In this document: piece after piece, positions 1-8,089 of the stretch
Position numbering within the stretch: the first letter of the stretch is position 1
Layout: each line of letters starts with the position of its first letter
Source: Desulfacinum infernum DSM 9756
Lineage (GTDB): Bacteria; Desulfobacterota; Syntrophobacteria; Syntrophobacterales; DSM-9756
DNA: 64,000 nt
Reading direction: 5' to 3'
NCBI RefSeq assembly: GCF_900129305.1
Contig: NZ_FQVB01000013.1
Span: 62,001 to 126,000 of the forward strand
The notes under the pieces: model-generated
What the model was told of the DNA's origin: nothing
What the model saw: only the letters and a program-made list of their open reading frames with translations
Databases searched by the model: none
Program-made: the position numbers and the translations under genes

Positions 1-560
1 GTCGCCGCACCCAGCGCCAGGCCCAGAATCACCCAGAGGAACCTGAACTGCCGATCCAGGCGTTCCTGGATGATGGAGGCGGGCATGGCGACGCGCAGCA
101 CTCCGGGCGGCAGATGGGGAATGTGGTCCATGGGCATGGCGGCGTAGATGAGGTCCCGGCGCAGGGTGTCGCTTCGGCGGACACTGAGACCAAACCCTTG
201 GGAGCGTGCGGCCGCCACCTCCGGCCGTTCCCAGTGGTTGTCCATGAACCCCAGCTTGTCGTAGGGAACGTGGGAATCGGCCACGACCTTTCCGCCCTGG
301 GCGATATAGGTGATGCGCACGCCCAGTTCCCGCCCCGCCTGGGTGCACCATGCGTCCAGGTCCGAGAGCCATTGGAAGGGTTCGTGTTCCCGAAGGCTCC
401 AGTGGATGAAGGAAAGTTCTTTGTGGATTCTCTCCTTGGAGTCGTCAAAGACCGCCCGGCGCAGCTCCTTTTGAAAGAACACGCCCGGAACCGCCAGGCC
501 CAGAACCAGGACCAGCCAGAAGGCGGCCAGCAGCCGCGTGCGGAAACTGATGGATTTCAC
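1..560 (-). CDS. phoR: PhoR-type sensor histidine kinase, N-terminal part (runs off window)
   Basis: Partial gene: only the first 186 codons are inside the window. Translation from a GTG at 560, which directly abuts the phoB stop (TAAGTG), gives a basic N-terminus, a membrane segment at about residues 9-28, an extracytoplasmic region of about 140 residues and the start of a second membrane segment (FRFLWVILGLALG). This is the usual sensor layout of PhoR-like membrane kinases; the HisKA and ATPase domains would lie beyond position 1. A GGAG ribosome site sits inside the end of phoB, so the two are probably translationally coupled. Naming as PhoR rests on the phoB and pst neighbours and not on catalytic motifs, which cannot be seen. 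Confidence 0.8.
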   Translation of the reverse strand, partial: MKSISFRTRLLAAFWLVLVLGLAVPGVFFQKELRRAVFDDSKERIHKELSFIHWSLREHEPFQWLSDLDAWCTQAGRELGVRITYIAQGGKVVADSHVPYDKLGFMDNHWERPEVAAARSQGFGLSVRRSDTLRRDLIYAAMPMDHIPHLPPGVLRVAMPASIIQERLDRQFRFLWVILGLALGAA

Positions 561-1247
561 TTAGGACTCCCGAAGTCGATAGCCGACGCCCCGGATGGTT
601 TCCACCACGTCCGCGCGCCTGCCAAGTTTTTGTCTCAGTCGACGGATATGGGTGTCCACCGTTCGGGCGTAGCCGTCGAATTGATAACCCCAAACGCGGT
701 CCAGCAGCCGGTCACGGCTCAGAACCCGTCCCTTGTTGTTCAAAAGCTCCAAAAGGAGCTTGAATTCCGTGGCCGTGAGAACCGTTTCCTCCCCATCCAC
801 CCACACACGGTGGGCTTCCAAATCCACCGTGATGCCCTCCGCTTGTAAAGGGCCCTTCTTTTCCTGCGTGTCCGAGGAGCGTCTCAGCACCGCCTGCACC
901 CGGAGCACCAGTTCCCTGGGGCTGAAGGGCTTGACCACGTAGTCATCCGCGCCAAGCTCCAAACCCACAATGCGGTCCGCCTCTTCGCCTCGGGCTGTGA
1001 GCATGATGATGGGCACATGAGTCGTCTCCCGCTGACGCTTGATCGCCTTGCACACCTCCAACCCGTCCATGCCCGGCAGCATCAGGTCCAGGATGATGAG
1101 ATCCGGCCGTTCCGCCATGGCGATCTCCAGGGCGCCGTCGCCCTCCTGGGCCATCAGTACATGGTAGTCGGCGGCCTTCAGGTGCCAGGCCACCAGATTC
1201 AGGATGTCCGGATCGTCTTCTACGATCAGTATCGTGGTCTTGCCCAA
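561..1247 (-). CDS. phoB: PhoB phosphate-regulon response regulator (OmpR family)
   Basis: 228 residues, the normal PhoB length. The receiver domain has the acidic pair (VEDD, residues 9-12), the phosphoacceptor Asp54 in LDLMLPGMDG and the Lys-Pro dyad (VVKPF). A C-terminal winged helix follows, with DRVWGYQFDG and the terminal RGVGYRL typical of PhoB. The open frame extends to 1340, but TTG at 1245-1247 is chosen because AGGAG lies 9 bases before it and the family starts just before the ILIVEDD strand; the nearby ATG is out of frame. When phosphorylated by PhoR it should activate the divergent pst genes through the Pho boxes at 1445-1488 and itself through those at 1343-1386. Confidence 0.9.
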   Translation of the reverse strand: MGKTTILIVEDDPDILNLVAWHLKAADYHVLMAQEGDGALEIAMAERPDLIILDLMLPGMDGLEVCKAIKRQRETTHVPIIMLTARGEEADRIVGLELGADDYVVKPFSPRELVLRVQAVLRRSSDTQEKKGPLQAEGITVDLEAHRVWVDGEETVLTATEFKLLLELLNNKGRVLSRDRLLDRVWGYQFDGYARTVDTHIRRLRQKLGRRADVVETIRGVGYRLRES

Positions 1248-1342
1248 TGCATGTCGCTCCTGTTCAGGGTTGTCGATGAATCCGGCAATCGCCTCCTCCG
1301 TTGAGAGGAGGGGGCACCCAGCCATCTTCATGAAAAGCATTG

Positions 1343-1386
1343 GACTGTCACAAACAAGTGATGGAGCGGTGACAATTGTGTGACGA
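1343..1386 (-). promoter_or_regulatory. Pho box upstream of phoB
   Basis: Read on the minus strand there are four successive 11-bp units: TCGTCACACAA (1386-1376), TTGTCACCGCT (1375-1365), CCATCACTTGT (1364-1354) and TTGTGACAGTC (1353-1343). The first three keep the TCAC core in exact 11-bp phase, as expected for PhoB bound to one face of the helix. The block lies about 100 bp before the TTG start of phoB, which suggests autoregulation. Confidence 0.7.
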
Positions 1387-1444
1387 AATCCTCCTAGATC
1401 CTCTTAAGCGACTGAGTTTTCATCAAATCGGCATGTGCTGTTGT

Positions 1445-1488
1445 CTGTAACACACTTGTCACATGTCGGTCACCGTCTGTTCACACAG
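1445..1488 (+). promoter_or_regulatory. Pho box upstream of pstC
   Basis: Four contiguous 11-bp direct repeats: CTGTAACACAC, TTGTCACATGT, CGGTCACCGTC and TGTTCACACAG. The conserved (G/T)TCAC or TAAC core recurs every 11 bp, the spacing of PhoB half-sites. The block ends 67 bp before the pstC ATG, a fitting place for activation of a sigma-70 promoter. Confidence 0.75.
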
Positions 1489-1555
1489 CGCTCTTAGATT
1501 AGCGGTGTCGAGAAACAGACACGGCATCCCGGCAAGGAGGGAGGAAGGCGGTTTG

Positions 1556-2929
1556 ATGAATATCGGTTTTTTCGCAGCACTGATCTTGCTCACGGCCACA
1601 TCCTATCTGCTGGGGCGGAAGAAAGCGGTCCGGGTGTCGGCATACGGGCGCCTTCACTCACGCCCCAACTACTACGGCGCCTATGTGGCGCTGTGGTGTC
1701 TCCTGCCCGCCGCCTTGGTGGCTGTGCTTTGGATCGCCCTGGAACCCTGGTTGCTCACTCACCTCATCGTGCGCGAACTTCCCGAATCCTATAGCGGTCT
1801 TCCGCCGGACCGATTGGGGCTGGTCTTGAATGATATCAAGAATCTGGCCACCGGGGCCATGGTGTCGGGCGAGCCGGACGAAGCCCTGCGGGCGGCGGCG
1901 GACCACTACCGTTCCCTCAAGTCCCTGGGGAGTGCGGCGGTGGCCGTGGGGTGTCTGAGTCTGGCCGTGGCGGGGCTGGCTTGGGGGGTCCGCAAGGTGC
2001 AGCCGACCCTGAGGGCCCGCAATCAGGTGGAACGGGTGGTCCGGGCGATCCTGATCGTCTCATCCACCTTGGCCATCTTTACCACGGTGGGCATCGTCCT
2101 TTCCGTTTTGTTCGAAGCCGTGCGGTTCTTTCGGATGGTTCCCCCCTGGGAGTTCTTTTTCGGGCTGAAATGGAGTCCCCAGATCGCTATCCGGGCGGAT
2201 CAAGTGGGGGCCAGCGGCGCCTTCGGCATGATCCCCGTTTTCACAGGCACACTACTCATTTCGGCCATTGCCATGGGGCTTGCGGTGCCCGTGGGCCTTT
2301 TTTCCGCCGTTTATCTGAGTGAGTATGCCTCGCGGCCGGTCCGGGCCGTGGTCAAGCCGCTTCTTGAAATCCTAGCCGGAGTTCCCACCGTGGTCTACGG
2401 GTTTTTTGCAGCTCTCACGGTGGGCCCCACCATCCGGCAAGTGGGCGAACGTCTGGGTCTGGAGGTGGCTTCGGAGAGTGCCCTGGCGGCCGGCTTGGTC
2501 ATGGGCATCATGATCATTCCGTTCATTTCCTCCCTTTCCGATGATGTGATCAACGCGGTTCCCCAGGATCTTCGCGATGGGTCGCTGGCTTTGGGGGCCA
2601 CCCGCGCCGAGACGATCCGTCAGGTGGTGCTCCCCGCGGCCCTTCCCGGCATCATGGGAGGAGTTCTCCTGGGCGTTTCCCGTGCCATCGGGGAGACCAT
2701 GATCGTGGTGATGGCCGCCGGCCTTTCGGCCAATCTCACCATGAACCCTCTTCAGGCCGTCACAACGGTCACGGTGCAGATCGTCACGCTTCTGGTGGGC
2801 GACCAGGAGTTCGACAGTCCCAAGACGCTGGCGGCTTTTGCACTGGGGCTCGTCCTGTTCATCGTCACCTTGTGCCTCAATGTGGTCGCCTTGGTGGTGG
2901 TGAGAAGATACCGGGAACAGTACGAATAG
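1556..2929 (+). CDS. pstC: PstC, phosphate ABC transporter permease
   Basis: 457-residue inner-membrane subunit of the high-affinity phosphate importer. The C-terminal half carries the binding-protein-dependent permease domain, with the PstC signature EILAGVPTVVYGFFA and the EAA-type loop LGATRAETIRQVVLPAALPG that docks the PstB ATPase. The N-terminal half has extra membrane segments and a loop, making it longer than the enterobacterial protein. The frame opens at 1463 but ATG 1556 is preferred: it follows an AAGGAGGGAGGAAGG site and begins a hydrophobic segment, while the upstream part overlaps the Pho box. It heads pstC-pstA-pstS-pstB. Confidence 0.93.
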   Translation: MNIGFFAALILLTATSYLLGRKKAVRVSAYGRLHSRPNYYGAYVALWCLLPAALVAVLWIALEPWLLTHLIVRELPESYSGLPPDRLGLVLNDIKNLATGAMVSGEPDEALRAAADHYRSLKSLGSAAVAVGCLSLAVAGLAWGVRKVQPTLRARNQVERVVRAILIVSSTLAIFTTVGIVLSVLFEAVRFFRMVPPWEFFFGLKWSPQIAIRADQVGASGAFGMIPVFTGTLLISAIAMGLAVPVGLFSAVYLSEYASRPVRAVVKPLLEILAGVPTVVYGFFAALTVGPTIRQVGERLGLEVASESALAAGLVMGIMIIPFISSLSDDVINAVPQDLRDGSLALGATRAETIRQVVLPAALPGIMGGVLLGVSRAIGETMIVVMAAGLSANLTMNPLQAVTTVTVQIVTLLVGDQEFDSPKTLAAFALGLVLFIVTLCLNVVALVVVRRYREQYE

Positions 2930-2969
2930 GCGGCCGCAAAAGGTCGGGACGAACAACGGACAGCCAATT

Positions 2970-3001
2970 ACGGATTACGAATCACGGATAACGGATAACG
3001 A
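2970..3001. repeat. Short tandem repeat of ACGGATTACG/ACGGATAACG type (family G)
   Basis: Three to four imperfect decamers between pstC and pstA. The same motif recurs at 20731-20752, and as pure GATCACG units at 50745-50780, so it is a dispersed microsatellite of this genome. Confidence 0.6.
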
Positions 3002-3003
3002 AA

Positions 3004-4290
3004 ATGGCAGAGGATAGGCGTTTGGAAAGAGACGGCGGCATTGCCGCCGCTGTTCAAAGGACACTTGCCAGGCGATACCGTGCGGAAAGGCGATTCCGTC
3101 TCTTCGGGATGATCGCCGTGGCCGTGGGACTCCTTTTTCTCGCCGTCCTATTCACGGCCATCGTGTCCAAAGGTTATACGGCGTTCCAGCAAACCTACGT
3201 CCTTCTGGACGTGTATGTGGATCCCGACGTGGTGCACGTGGGCAACCTGGACTCTGCGGACTATCAGGGGCTCATCAAGACCTCGTTGCGGGAACTCTTC
3301 CCGGATGTGAAGGGACGTCGAGACAAGCGCAATCTATACAAGTTGGTAAGCTCGGGAGCCGGTGCCGTGCTTCGTCGAATGGTCCTGGAGGATACCTCGC
3401 TCATCGGCCGGAGGCTTCGGATCTGGGTGCCGGCTGATGACGATGTGGACATGGTGATCAAGGGACATGTGGACCGGACCCTGCCCGAATCGCAACGGCG
3501 CCTGGATGATCAGAGCCTGGCCTGGGTGGAGGTCCTGGAAAGACAGAACAGGCTGGAAAAGAAATGGAATTTTACTTTCTTTACGGCGGGTGATTCCCGG
3601 GAGCCGGAACTGGCCGGGATCTGGGGGGCGACCGTGGGATCTTTCTATACCTTGATGATCACCCTGCTGCTCTCCTTTCCCTTGGGGGCCGCTGCGGCCA
3701 TCTACCTGGAAGAATTCGCACCGCGCAACCGATGGACCGACGTCATCGAGGTGAACATCAACAACCTGGCGGCGGTTCCTTCCATCGTGTTCGGACTGCT
3801 GGGCCTGGCGGTCTTCCTGAACTTCTTCGGCCTGCCCCGATCGTCTCCCCTGGTGGGAGGCTTGGTGCTGACCCTCATGACCCTTCCCACCATCATCATC
3901 GCCGCAAGAGCCGCCCTCCAGTCGGTGCCGCCGTCCATCCGCGACGCAGCCCTGGCGGTGGGGGCTTCCAAGATGCAGACCGTCTTTCACCATGTGTTGC
4001 CATTGGCCCTCCCTGGCATGCTGACCGGGACCATCATCGGCATGGCCCGGGCTTTGGGCGAGACGGCGCCATTGCTCATGGTCGGCATGGTGGCTTTCAT
4101 CGTGGACATTCCGCGCGGTCTCACGGACGCCGCCACGGTGTTGCCGGTCCAAATCTATCTATGGGCCGACAGTCCCGAACGGGCTTTCGTGGAGAAGACA
4201 TCGGCGGCCATTATCGTGCTCCTCGCTTTCCTCATTGTCATGAATGCGGCGGCGGTCTTCTTGAGAAACCGCTACGAACGGCGCTGGTAG
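3004..4290 (+). CDS. pstA: PstA, phosphate ABC transporter permease with DUF3333-like N-terminus
   Basis: 428 residues, against about 300 for E. coli PstA. An N-terminal membrane anchor (residues 33-55) is followed by a soluble insert of about 140 residues, resembling the DUF3333 extension of some proteobacterial PstA proteins. The permease core follows, with NNLAAVPSIVFGLLGLAVF and the coupling loop VGASKMQTVFHHVLPLALPG. It pairs with PstC to form the channel. The 74-bp gap after pstC holds an ACGGATTACG-type microsatellite, so the two genes are not tightly coupled. Confidence 0.93.
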   Translation: MAEDRRLERDGGIAAAVQRTLARRYRAERRFRLFGMIAVAVGLLFLAVLFTAIVSKGYTAFQQTYVLLDVYVDPDVVHVGNLDSADYQGLIKTSLRELFPDVKGRRDKRNLYKLVSSGAGAVLRRMVLEDTSLIGRRLRIWVPADDDVDMVIKGHVDRTLPESQRRLDDQSLAWVEVLERQNRLEKKWNFTFFTAGDSREPELAGIWGATVGSFYTLMITLLLSFPLGAAAAIYLEEFAPRNRWTDVIEVNINNLAAVPSIVFGLLGLAVFLNFFGLPRSSPLVGGLVLTLMTLPTIIIAARAALQSVPPSIRDAALAVGASKMQTVFHHVLPLALPGMLTGTIIGMARALGETAPLLMVGMVAFIVDIPRGLTDAATVLPVQIYLWADSPERAFVEKTSAAIIVLLAFLIVMNAAAVFLRNRYERRW

Positions 4291-4373
4291 GCCAACAAAT
4301 GCCATGGAAGGAGCCTGCCTGAAAATGGTTCACTGGGCTTTTCCAACGGTTCAGTATCATCCCCGCGCTGAGC

Positions 4374-4455
4374 GGGCGGGGATCAACCCCGCCCCTACCA
4401 GAGGTCAATCGGTTTTTGTAGGGGTGGGCTTGATGCCCGACCGTTACGCCCGCTT
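4374..4455. repeat. Dispersed GGGCGGGG/CCCCGCCC palindromic repeat (family C)
   Basis: A 21-nt palindrome (GGGCGGGGATCAACCCCGCC at 4374 onward) is followed by a second imperfect inverted repeat built on GTAGGGGTGGGC and TGATGCCCGACC. Relatives lie at 34606-34684, 44141-44167 and 57671-57695. It fills much of the 273-bp gap between pstA and pstS and could act as an mRNA stabiliser or processing site between them. No gene is seen in the gap. Confidence 0.65.
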
Positions 4456-4563
4456 CTGGAGAAAGAATCGCCCCATGGGGGGGCGAGTGATGGGCTTCCG
4501 CTTGCGCGGGAGCCAGGGTAGAGGAGTTCTGGATCACAACCCCAAGAACAAGGAGTCATGGAA

Positions 4564-5610
4564 ATGAAGAAGGTCTTTTATCTTCTCGGTATCGCAGCTC
4601 TGATGGGTTTTTCCCTGGTGCCCGACGCATCGGCCCGCGACTACATCAGCATCGTGGGCTCGTCCACGGTCTATCCCTTCTCCACGGTGGTGGCGGAACA
4701 GTTCGGCAAAACCACCTCGTTCAAGACCCCCAAGGTGGAATCCACGGGTAGCGGTGGGGGTCTGAAGCTCTTCTGCGCCGGGGTGGGGGTGGAGCATCCC
4801 GACATCACCAACGCCTCGCGCGCCATCAAGAAGTCCGAGATTGAAATGTGCGTCCAGAACGGGGTGAAGGAGATCGTGGAAGTCAAGATCGGCTATGACG
4901 GCATCGTGCTGGCCAATTCCAAGCAGGCGCCCGCCATGAAACTTTCCCGCAGGGACATTTTCTTGGCCCTGGCCAAGGAGGTTCCCGATCCGTCGGGTGC
5001 CGAAAAAACCGTCCCCAACCCCTACAAGACGTGGAAGGACGTGAATCCCCAACTGCCCGACGTGAGGATCGAGGTCCTGGGACCGCCTCCCACCTCCGGT
5101 ACCCGGGATGCTTTCCTGGAACTGGCCATGGAAGGAGGCGCCGACACCTTCGGATGGATCAAGGGCCTCAAGAAGAAGGACAAGAACCTATACAAGAGGA
5201 TCGCCCACACCATCCGCGAAGACGGCGCCTATATCGATGCGGGTGAAAACGACAACCTCATCGTGCAGAAGCTGGAAGCGAACCCCAACGCCGTGGGCAT
5301 CTTCGGCTTCAGCTTTCTGGATCAAAACACGGACAAGATCCAGGGGGCCCATGTGGACGGGGTGGAGCCCACCTTTGAGAACATTTCTTCTCAGAAGTAC
5401 CCCCTTTCCCGCCCCCTGTTCTTCTATGTGAAGAAGGCGCACGTGGGCACCATTCCGGGCATCGAAGAATATATCGCCGAATTCACCAGCGAAAAGGCTT
5501 GGGGACCTGAAGGCTACCTGGCCGACAAGGGACTGATTCCCCTTCCGGACGAAGAGAGATCCAGGATGCGGGAAGCGGCGAGAAATCTGGAAACGCTTCC
5601 AGTGGATTAA
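4564..5610 (+). CDS. pstS: PstS, periplasmic phosphate-binding protein
   Basis: 348 residues with a clear signal peptide (MKKVFYLLGIAALMGFSL, cleavage expected after DASA). The mature start YISIVGSSTVYPF and the STGSGGG loop form the phosphate site of the PstS family, and PTSGTRDAF supplies further phosphate contacts. ATG 4564 is preferred over ATG 4558 because AGGAG lies only 2 bases from the first but 8 from the second. The order pstC-pstA-pstS-pstB is unusual; pstS usually comes first. The repeat-filled gap upstream and a hairpin downstream (5638-5675) may raise its transcript level above the permease genes. Confidence 0.93.
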   Translation: MKKVFYLLGIAALMGFSLVPDASARDYISIVGSSTVYPFSTVVAEQFGKTTSFKTPKVESTGSGGGLKLFCAGVGVEHPDITNASRAIKKSEIEMCVQNGVKEIVEVKIGYDGIVLANSKQAPAMKLSRRDIFLALAKEVPDPSGAEKTVPNPYKTWKDVNPQLPDVRIEVLGPPPTSGTRDAFLELAMEGGADTFGWIKGLKKKDKNLYKRIAHTIREDGAYIDAGENDNLIVQKLEANPNAVGIFGFSFLDQNTDKIQGAHVDGVEPTFENISSQKYPLSRPLFFYVKKAHVGTIPGIEEYIAEFTSEKAWGPEGYLADKGLIPLPDEERSRMREAARNLETLPVD

Positions 5611-5637
5611 GGGTTGATCTCATGGAGAGCTGCGGCC

Positions 5638-5675
5638 GGCAAGCCCTGCGGGGCACGGTTCCCCGGAGGCTTGCC
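5638..5675 (+). promoter_or_regulatory. Hairpin between pstS and pstB
   Basis: GGCAAGCC (5638-5645) pairs perfectly with GGCTTGCC (5668-5675); the loop contains a further GGGG/CCCC pairing. There is no T-run, so it is more likely an mRNA 3'-end stabiliser or processing site than a full terminator. It would help produce more binding protein than ATPase. Confidence 0.45.
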
Positions 5676-5709
5676 TGCGGAGCCGTAATGGTTGACAATC
5701 GAGAAGGGT

Positions 5710-6606
5710 ATGCACGCTTTTCTAGATCCATCCTTACCGTCCGGACTTCCAGTTGAAGGGAAACTGCCAGTGGCTCCTGACGATGCGCGCCATGACCATC
5801 CGCCGGCGGCCGAGACTGCCGTGACCACGGTGGGTGAAATCCATGCGGTCAATCCCCGCATGACCTGCAGGCGGGTCAATGTCTATTACGGAGACAAGCA
5901 CGCCATCAAGAACGTTTCCATCGACATCGGCCGCAATGAAGTCTTGGCCATGATCGGCCCGTCGGGATGCGGAAAATCCACCTTCCTGCGGTGTCTCAAC
6001 CGGATGAACGATACGATTGAGGGGTGCCGGGTGACGGGAACCATCACCCTGGACGGCCAGGATATCTACGATCCCGACCTGGACGTGGTGCTCCTTCGGG
6101 CCCAGGTGGGCATGGTCTTTCAGAAGCCCAATCCCTTTCCCAAGTCCATCTACGACAACATCGCCTACGGGCCCAAGATCCACGGCCTGGCTCAGACCCG
6201 CGCCGAGCTGGACGAGATCGTGGAAACGTCTCTCAGGAAGGCGGGACTCTGGGATGAAGTCAAGGACCGGTTGGATCATCCGGGAACGGGGCTTTCCGGC
6301 GGCCAGCAGCAGCGGTTGTGCATCGCCCGCGCCATCGCCGTGAGCCCCGAGGTGATTCTCATGGACGAGCCGTGCTCTGCACTGGATCCCATCGCCACGG
6401 CCCGCATTGAGGAGTTGATCCACGAACTGCGGGAGCAGTACACCATCGTCATCGTGACCCATTCCATGCAACAGGCGGCCCGGGTGTCTCAGCGCACTGC
6501 CTTTTTCCACCTGGGGGATCTGATCGAGGTGGGACCCACCGACAGGATCTTCACACGGCCGCGCCACCCGCTGACGGAAGATTACATAACGGGCCGGTTC
6601 GGATGA
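5710..6606 (+). CDS. pstB: PstB, phosphate ABC transporter ATPase
   Basis: 298 residues. Walker [10 protein letters not shown], the PstB-typical RCLNRMND, the Q-loop [14 protein letters not shown], signature [14 protein letters not shown], Walker [15 protein letters not shown] and the H-loop [10 protein letters not shown] are all present. It carries about 50 extra N-terminal residues of low complexity compared with E. coli PstB. Candidate starts are TTG 5692 and ATG 5710; the ATG with GAGAAGG before it is preferred. It energises PstCA. No phoU follows, although phoU usually comes next in this regulon; it may lie elsewhere or be absent. Confidence 0.93.
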   Translation: MHAFLDPSLPSGLPVEGKLPVAPDDARHDHPPAAETAVTTVGEIHAVNPRMTCRRVNVYYGDKHAIKNVSIDIGRNEVLAMIGPSGCGKSTFLRCLNRMNDTIEGCRVTGTITLDGQDIYDPDLDVVLLRAQVGMVFQKPNPFPKSIYDNIAYGPKIHGLAQTRAELDEIVETSLRKAGLWDEVKDRLDHPGTGLSGGQQQRLCIARAIAVSPEVILMDEPCSALDPIATARIEELIHELREQYTIVIVTHSMQQAARVSQRTAFFHLGDLIEVGPTDRIFTRPRHPLTEDYITGRFG

Positions 6607-6640
6607 TGGCGGTGTCCCAGCCATTGGGCAGTTACGCGGA

Positions 6641-6669
6641 TTGACATCTTCCCGCCCGTAAAGCATAAG
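6641..6669 (+). promoter_or_regulatory. Sigma-70-type promoter for the PilZ gene
   Basis: Perfect -35 TTGACA (6641-6646), 17-bp spacer, and -10 CATAAG (6664-6669), about 30 bp before the ATG at 6701. It would uncouple the PilZ gene from pstB. Confidence 0.5.
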
Positions 6670-6700
6670 GGAGCTGGGACCCTCAAGAAGAGGTGGGAAG

Positions 6701-7171
6701 ATGAGCGAACCGGTGAAGAAGGTCTACGTATCTCAGGACAATAGCGCGATCGTCATCTGTGAAGCGTGCGGGCGCACCAAAAAGCTTGTCAATATCCAGG
6801 AGGAACAGCCGGGAAAGAAGATACGGGTACACTGCGGGTGCGGAGCCAACTTTACCATCATCCTGGAACGACGCCGCTACTACCGGAAACAGGTCTACCT
6901 GCCGGGCTACTATGCCAAAACGTCCGTGCCCGGCGAACACCCCATGATCGTCAGAGACATTTCCTTGGGCGGATTACGATTCGAGACCGTGGAAGAGCAT
7001 GATTTGAGGAAGGGGGATGTGGTGCGGGTCCGCTTTCGCCTGGACAATCCCGATCGAACGAGCATCACGCGACCGGTGATCGTGCGTTACGCGGGCCACA
7101 AGGTTGTCGGTACGGAATATTTCAAGGACGACCCCGTCGACAGAGCCCTCGGGGCTTATCTTCTCAAATGA
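6701..7171 (+). CDS. Zinc-ribbon-like plus PilZ domain protein (c-di-GMP receptor)
   Basis: 156 residues. Residues 1-52 carry two cysteine pairs (CEAC, then CGC) resembling a small zinc ribbon. The PilZ domain follows: the arginine cluster ERRRYYRKQV and the (D/N)xSxxG motif in VRDISLGGLRFE, the residues that bind cyclic di-GMP in this family. No membrane segment or enzymatic domain is visible, so it is a cytoplasmic adaptor. It has its own promoter and lies between the phosphate regulon and the Liv operon. Its target is unknown; the cellulose synthase BcsA at 38.3 kb carries its own PilZ domain. Confidence 0.8.
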   Translation: MSEPVKKVYVSQDNSAIVICEACGRTKKLVNIQEEQPGKKIRVHCGCGANFTIILERRRYYRKQVYLPGYYAKTSVPGEHPMIVRDISLGGLRFETVEEHDLRKGDVVRVRFRLDNPDRTSITRPVIVRYAGHKVVGTEYFKDDPVDRALGAYLLK

Positions 7172-7351
7172 CCTGCCCGTGAAACCTGCCAGACCGTTCA
7201 GGAGCGCATCAATCCCGCGCAAGTGCCCGTCCATGACTTGCAGGAATTACGGGATCCCCGCCTTCGGGCGGATGGCGGACGGAGGTTGAGACGGAGGATC
7301 CGGCCGCTCTGGGACGAGCTCCAGGCATTTCAGCCCTGCTCCATGTCCCGG
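7172..7351. other. Intergenic gap between convergent genes
   Basis: 180 bp between the stops of the PilZ gene and livF. I see no gene, repeat-family copy or T-tailed hairpin here. Confidence 0.5.
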
Positions 7352-8089
7352 TCAGGGTTTGGGTGCGTGGCCGAAAAGAATCCGGCGCAGGTGATGGTTT
7401 TTCAGAATGTCCGGTCCCGGTCCCTGGAGGGTGATGGATCCATCCTCGATGAGGAACGCCAGGTCGGCCACCCGCAGGATTCTTCTCACGTGCTGACCGG
7501 CGATGAGCAGCGTGACGCCGCTTTTTCGGAGTTTTTGAAAGGCGCTGCAAAATCTTTGCACCACCTTGGGGCCGAGTCCCAAGAACGGATCGTCCAGCAG
7601 GAGCAGCCTGGCGCCGGCCATGAGGCCGCGGGCCAGGGTGACCATGCGCTTTTCCCCGCCGCTCAACCCCCCGGCCGGGGCTTCCATCCGCGACGTCAGC
7701 TCCGGAAAGAGACACAGCACCAACCGCAGCCGCTCCGGAATGTGCGCGCGATTGAGGTAGGCTCCCACCTCCAGGTTCTCCCGCACGGACATATCGGGGA
7801 AAACCTTCATCCCTTCGGGAACGTACACCACACCCAGGGACACCACGTCGGCCACGTCCAATGAATGGATGGGGATGTTCTGGTAGAGGATCTCGCCGCG
7901 CACGGGTCGGATGAGGCCCGCCACGGCTTTGAGGATCGTGGTCTTTCCCGCCCCGTTGGGGCCCACCATGGCTACGATCTGGTGGGGCCACACGTTGAAG
8001 GTGGCGTCGGAAACCACGGGCGTATCCTGGTAGGAGACGGCCAGATGACGCACGCTCAACAAAGGTTGGTCCGGGTCCGTGTTGTTCAT
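7352..8089 (-). CDS. livF: LivF-type ABC transporter ATPase
   Basis: 245 residues, last gene of a five-gene Liv-type operon. Walker A GPNGAGKTTI, the LivF-typical VYVPEGMKVFPDMSVRENL, signature LSGGEKRMVTLARGL, Walker B LLLLDDPFLGLGP. The usual Walker B DEP is DDP here, and the H-loop histidine position reads AGQHVRR. ATG 8089 overlaps the livG stop (ATGA) and has a GGGGAG ribosome site. It pairs with LivG to power LivHM. The longer open frame up to 8638 is a shadow of livG. Confidence 0.9.
   Translation of the reverse strand: MNNTDPDQPLLSVRHLAVSYQDTPVVSDATFNVWPHQIVAMVGPNGAGKTTILKAVAGLIRPVRGEILYQNIPIHSLDVADVVSLGVVYVPEGMKVFPDMSVRENLEVGAYLNRAHIPERLRLVLCLFPELTSRMEAPAGGLSGGEKRMVTLARGLMAGARLLLLDDPFLGLGPKVVQRFCSAFQKLRKSGVTLLIAGQHVRRILRVADLAFLIEDGSITLQGPGPDILKNHHLRRILFGHAPKP

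Noticed and set aside
5692-5720. TTGACA at 5692 as a promoter for pstB
   Set aside because: No acceptable -10 sequence at 16-18 bp; the hexamer overlaps the possible start codon.
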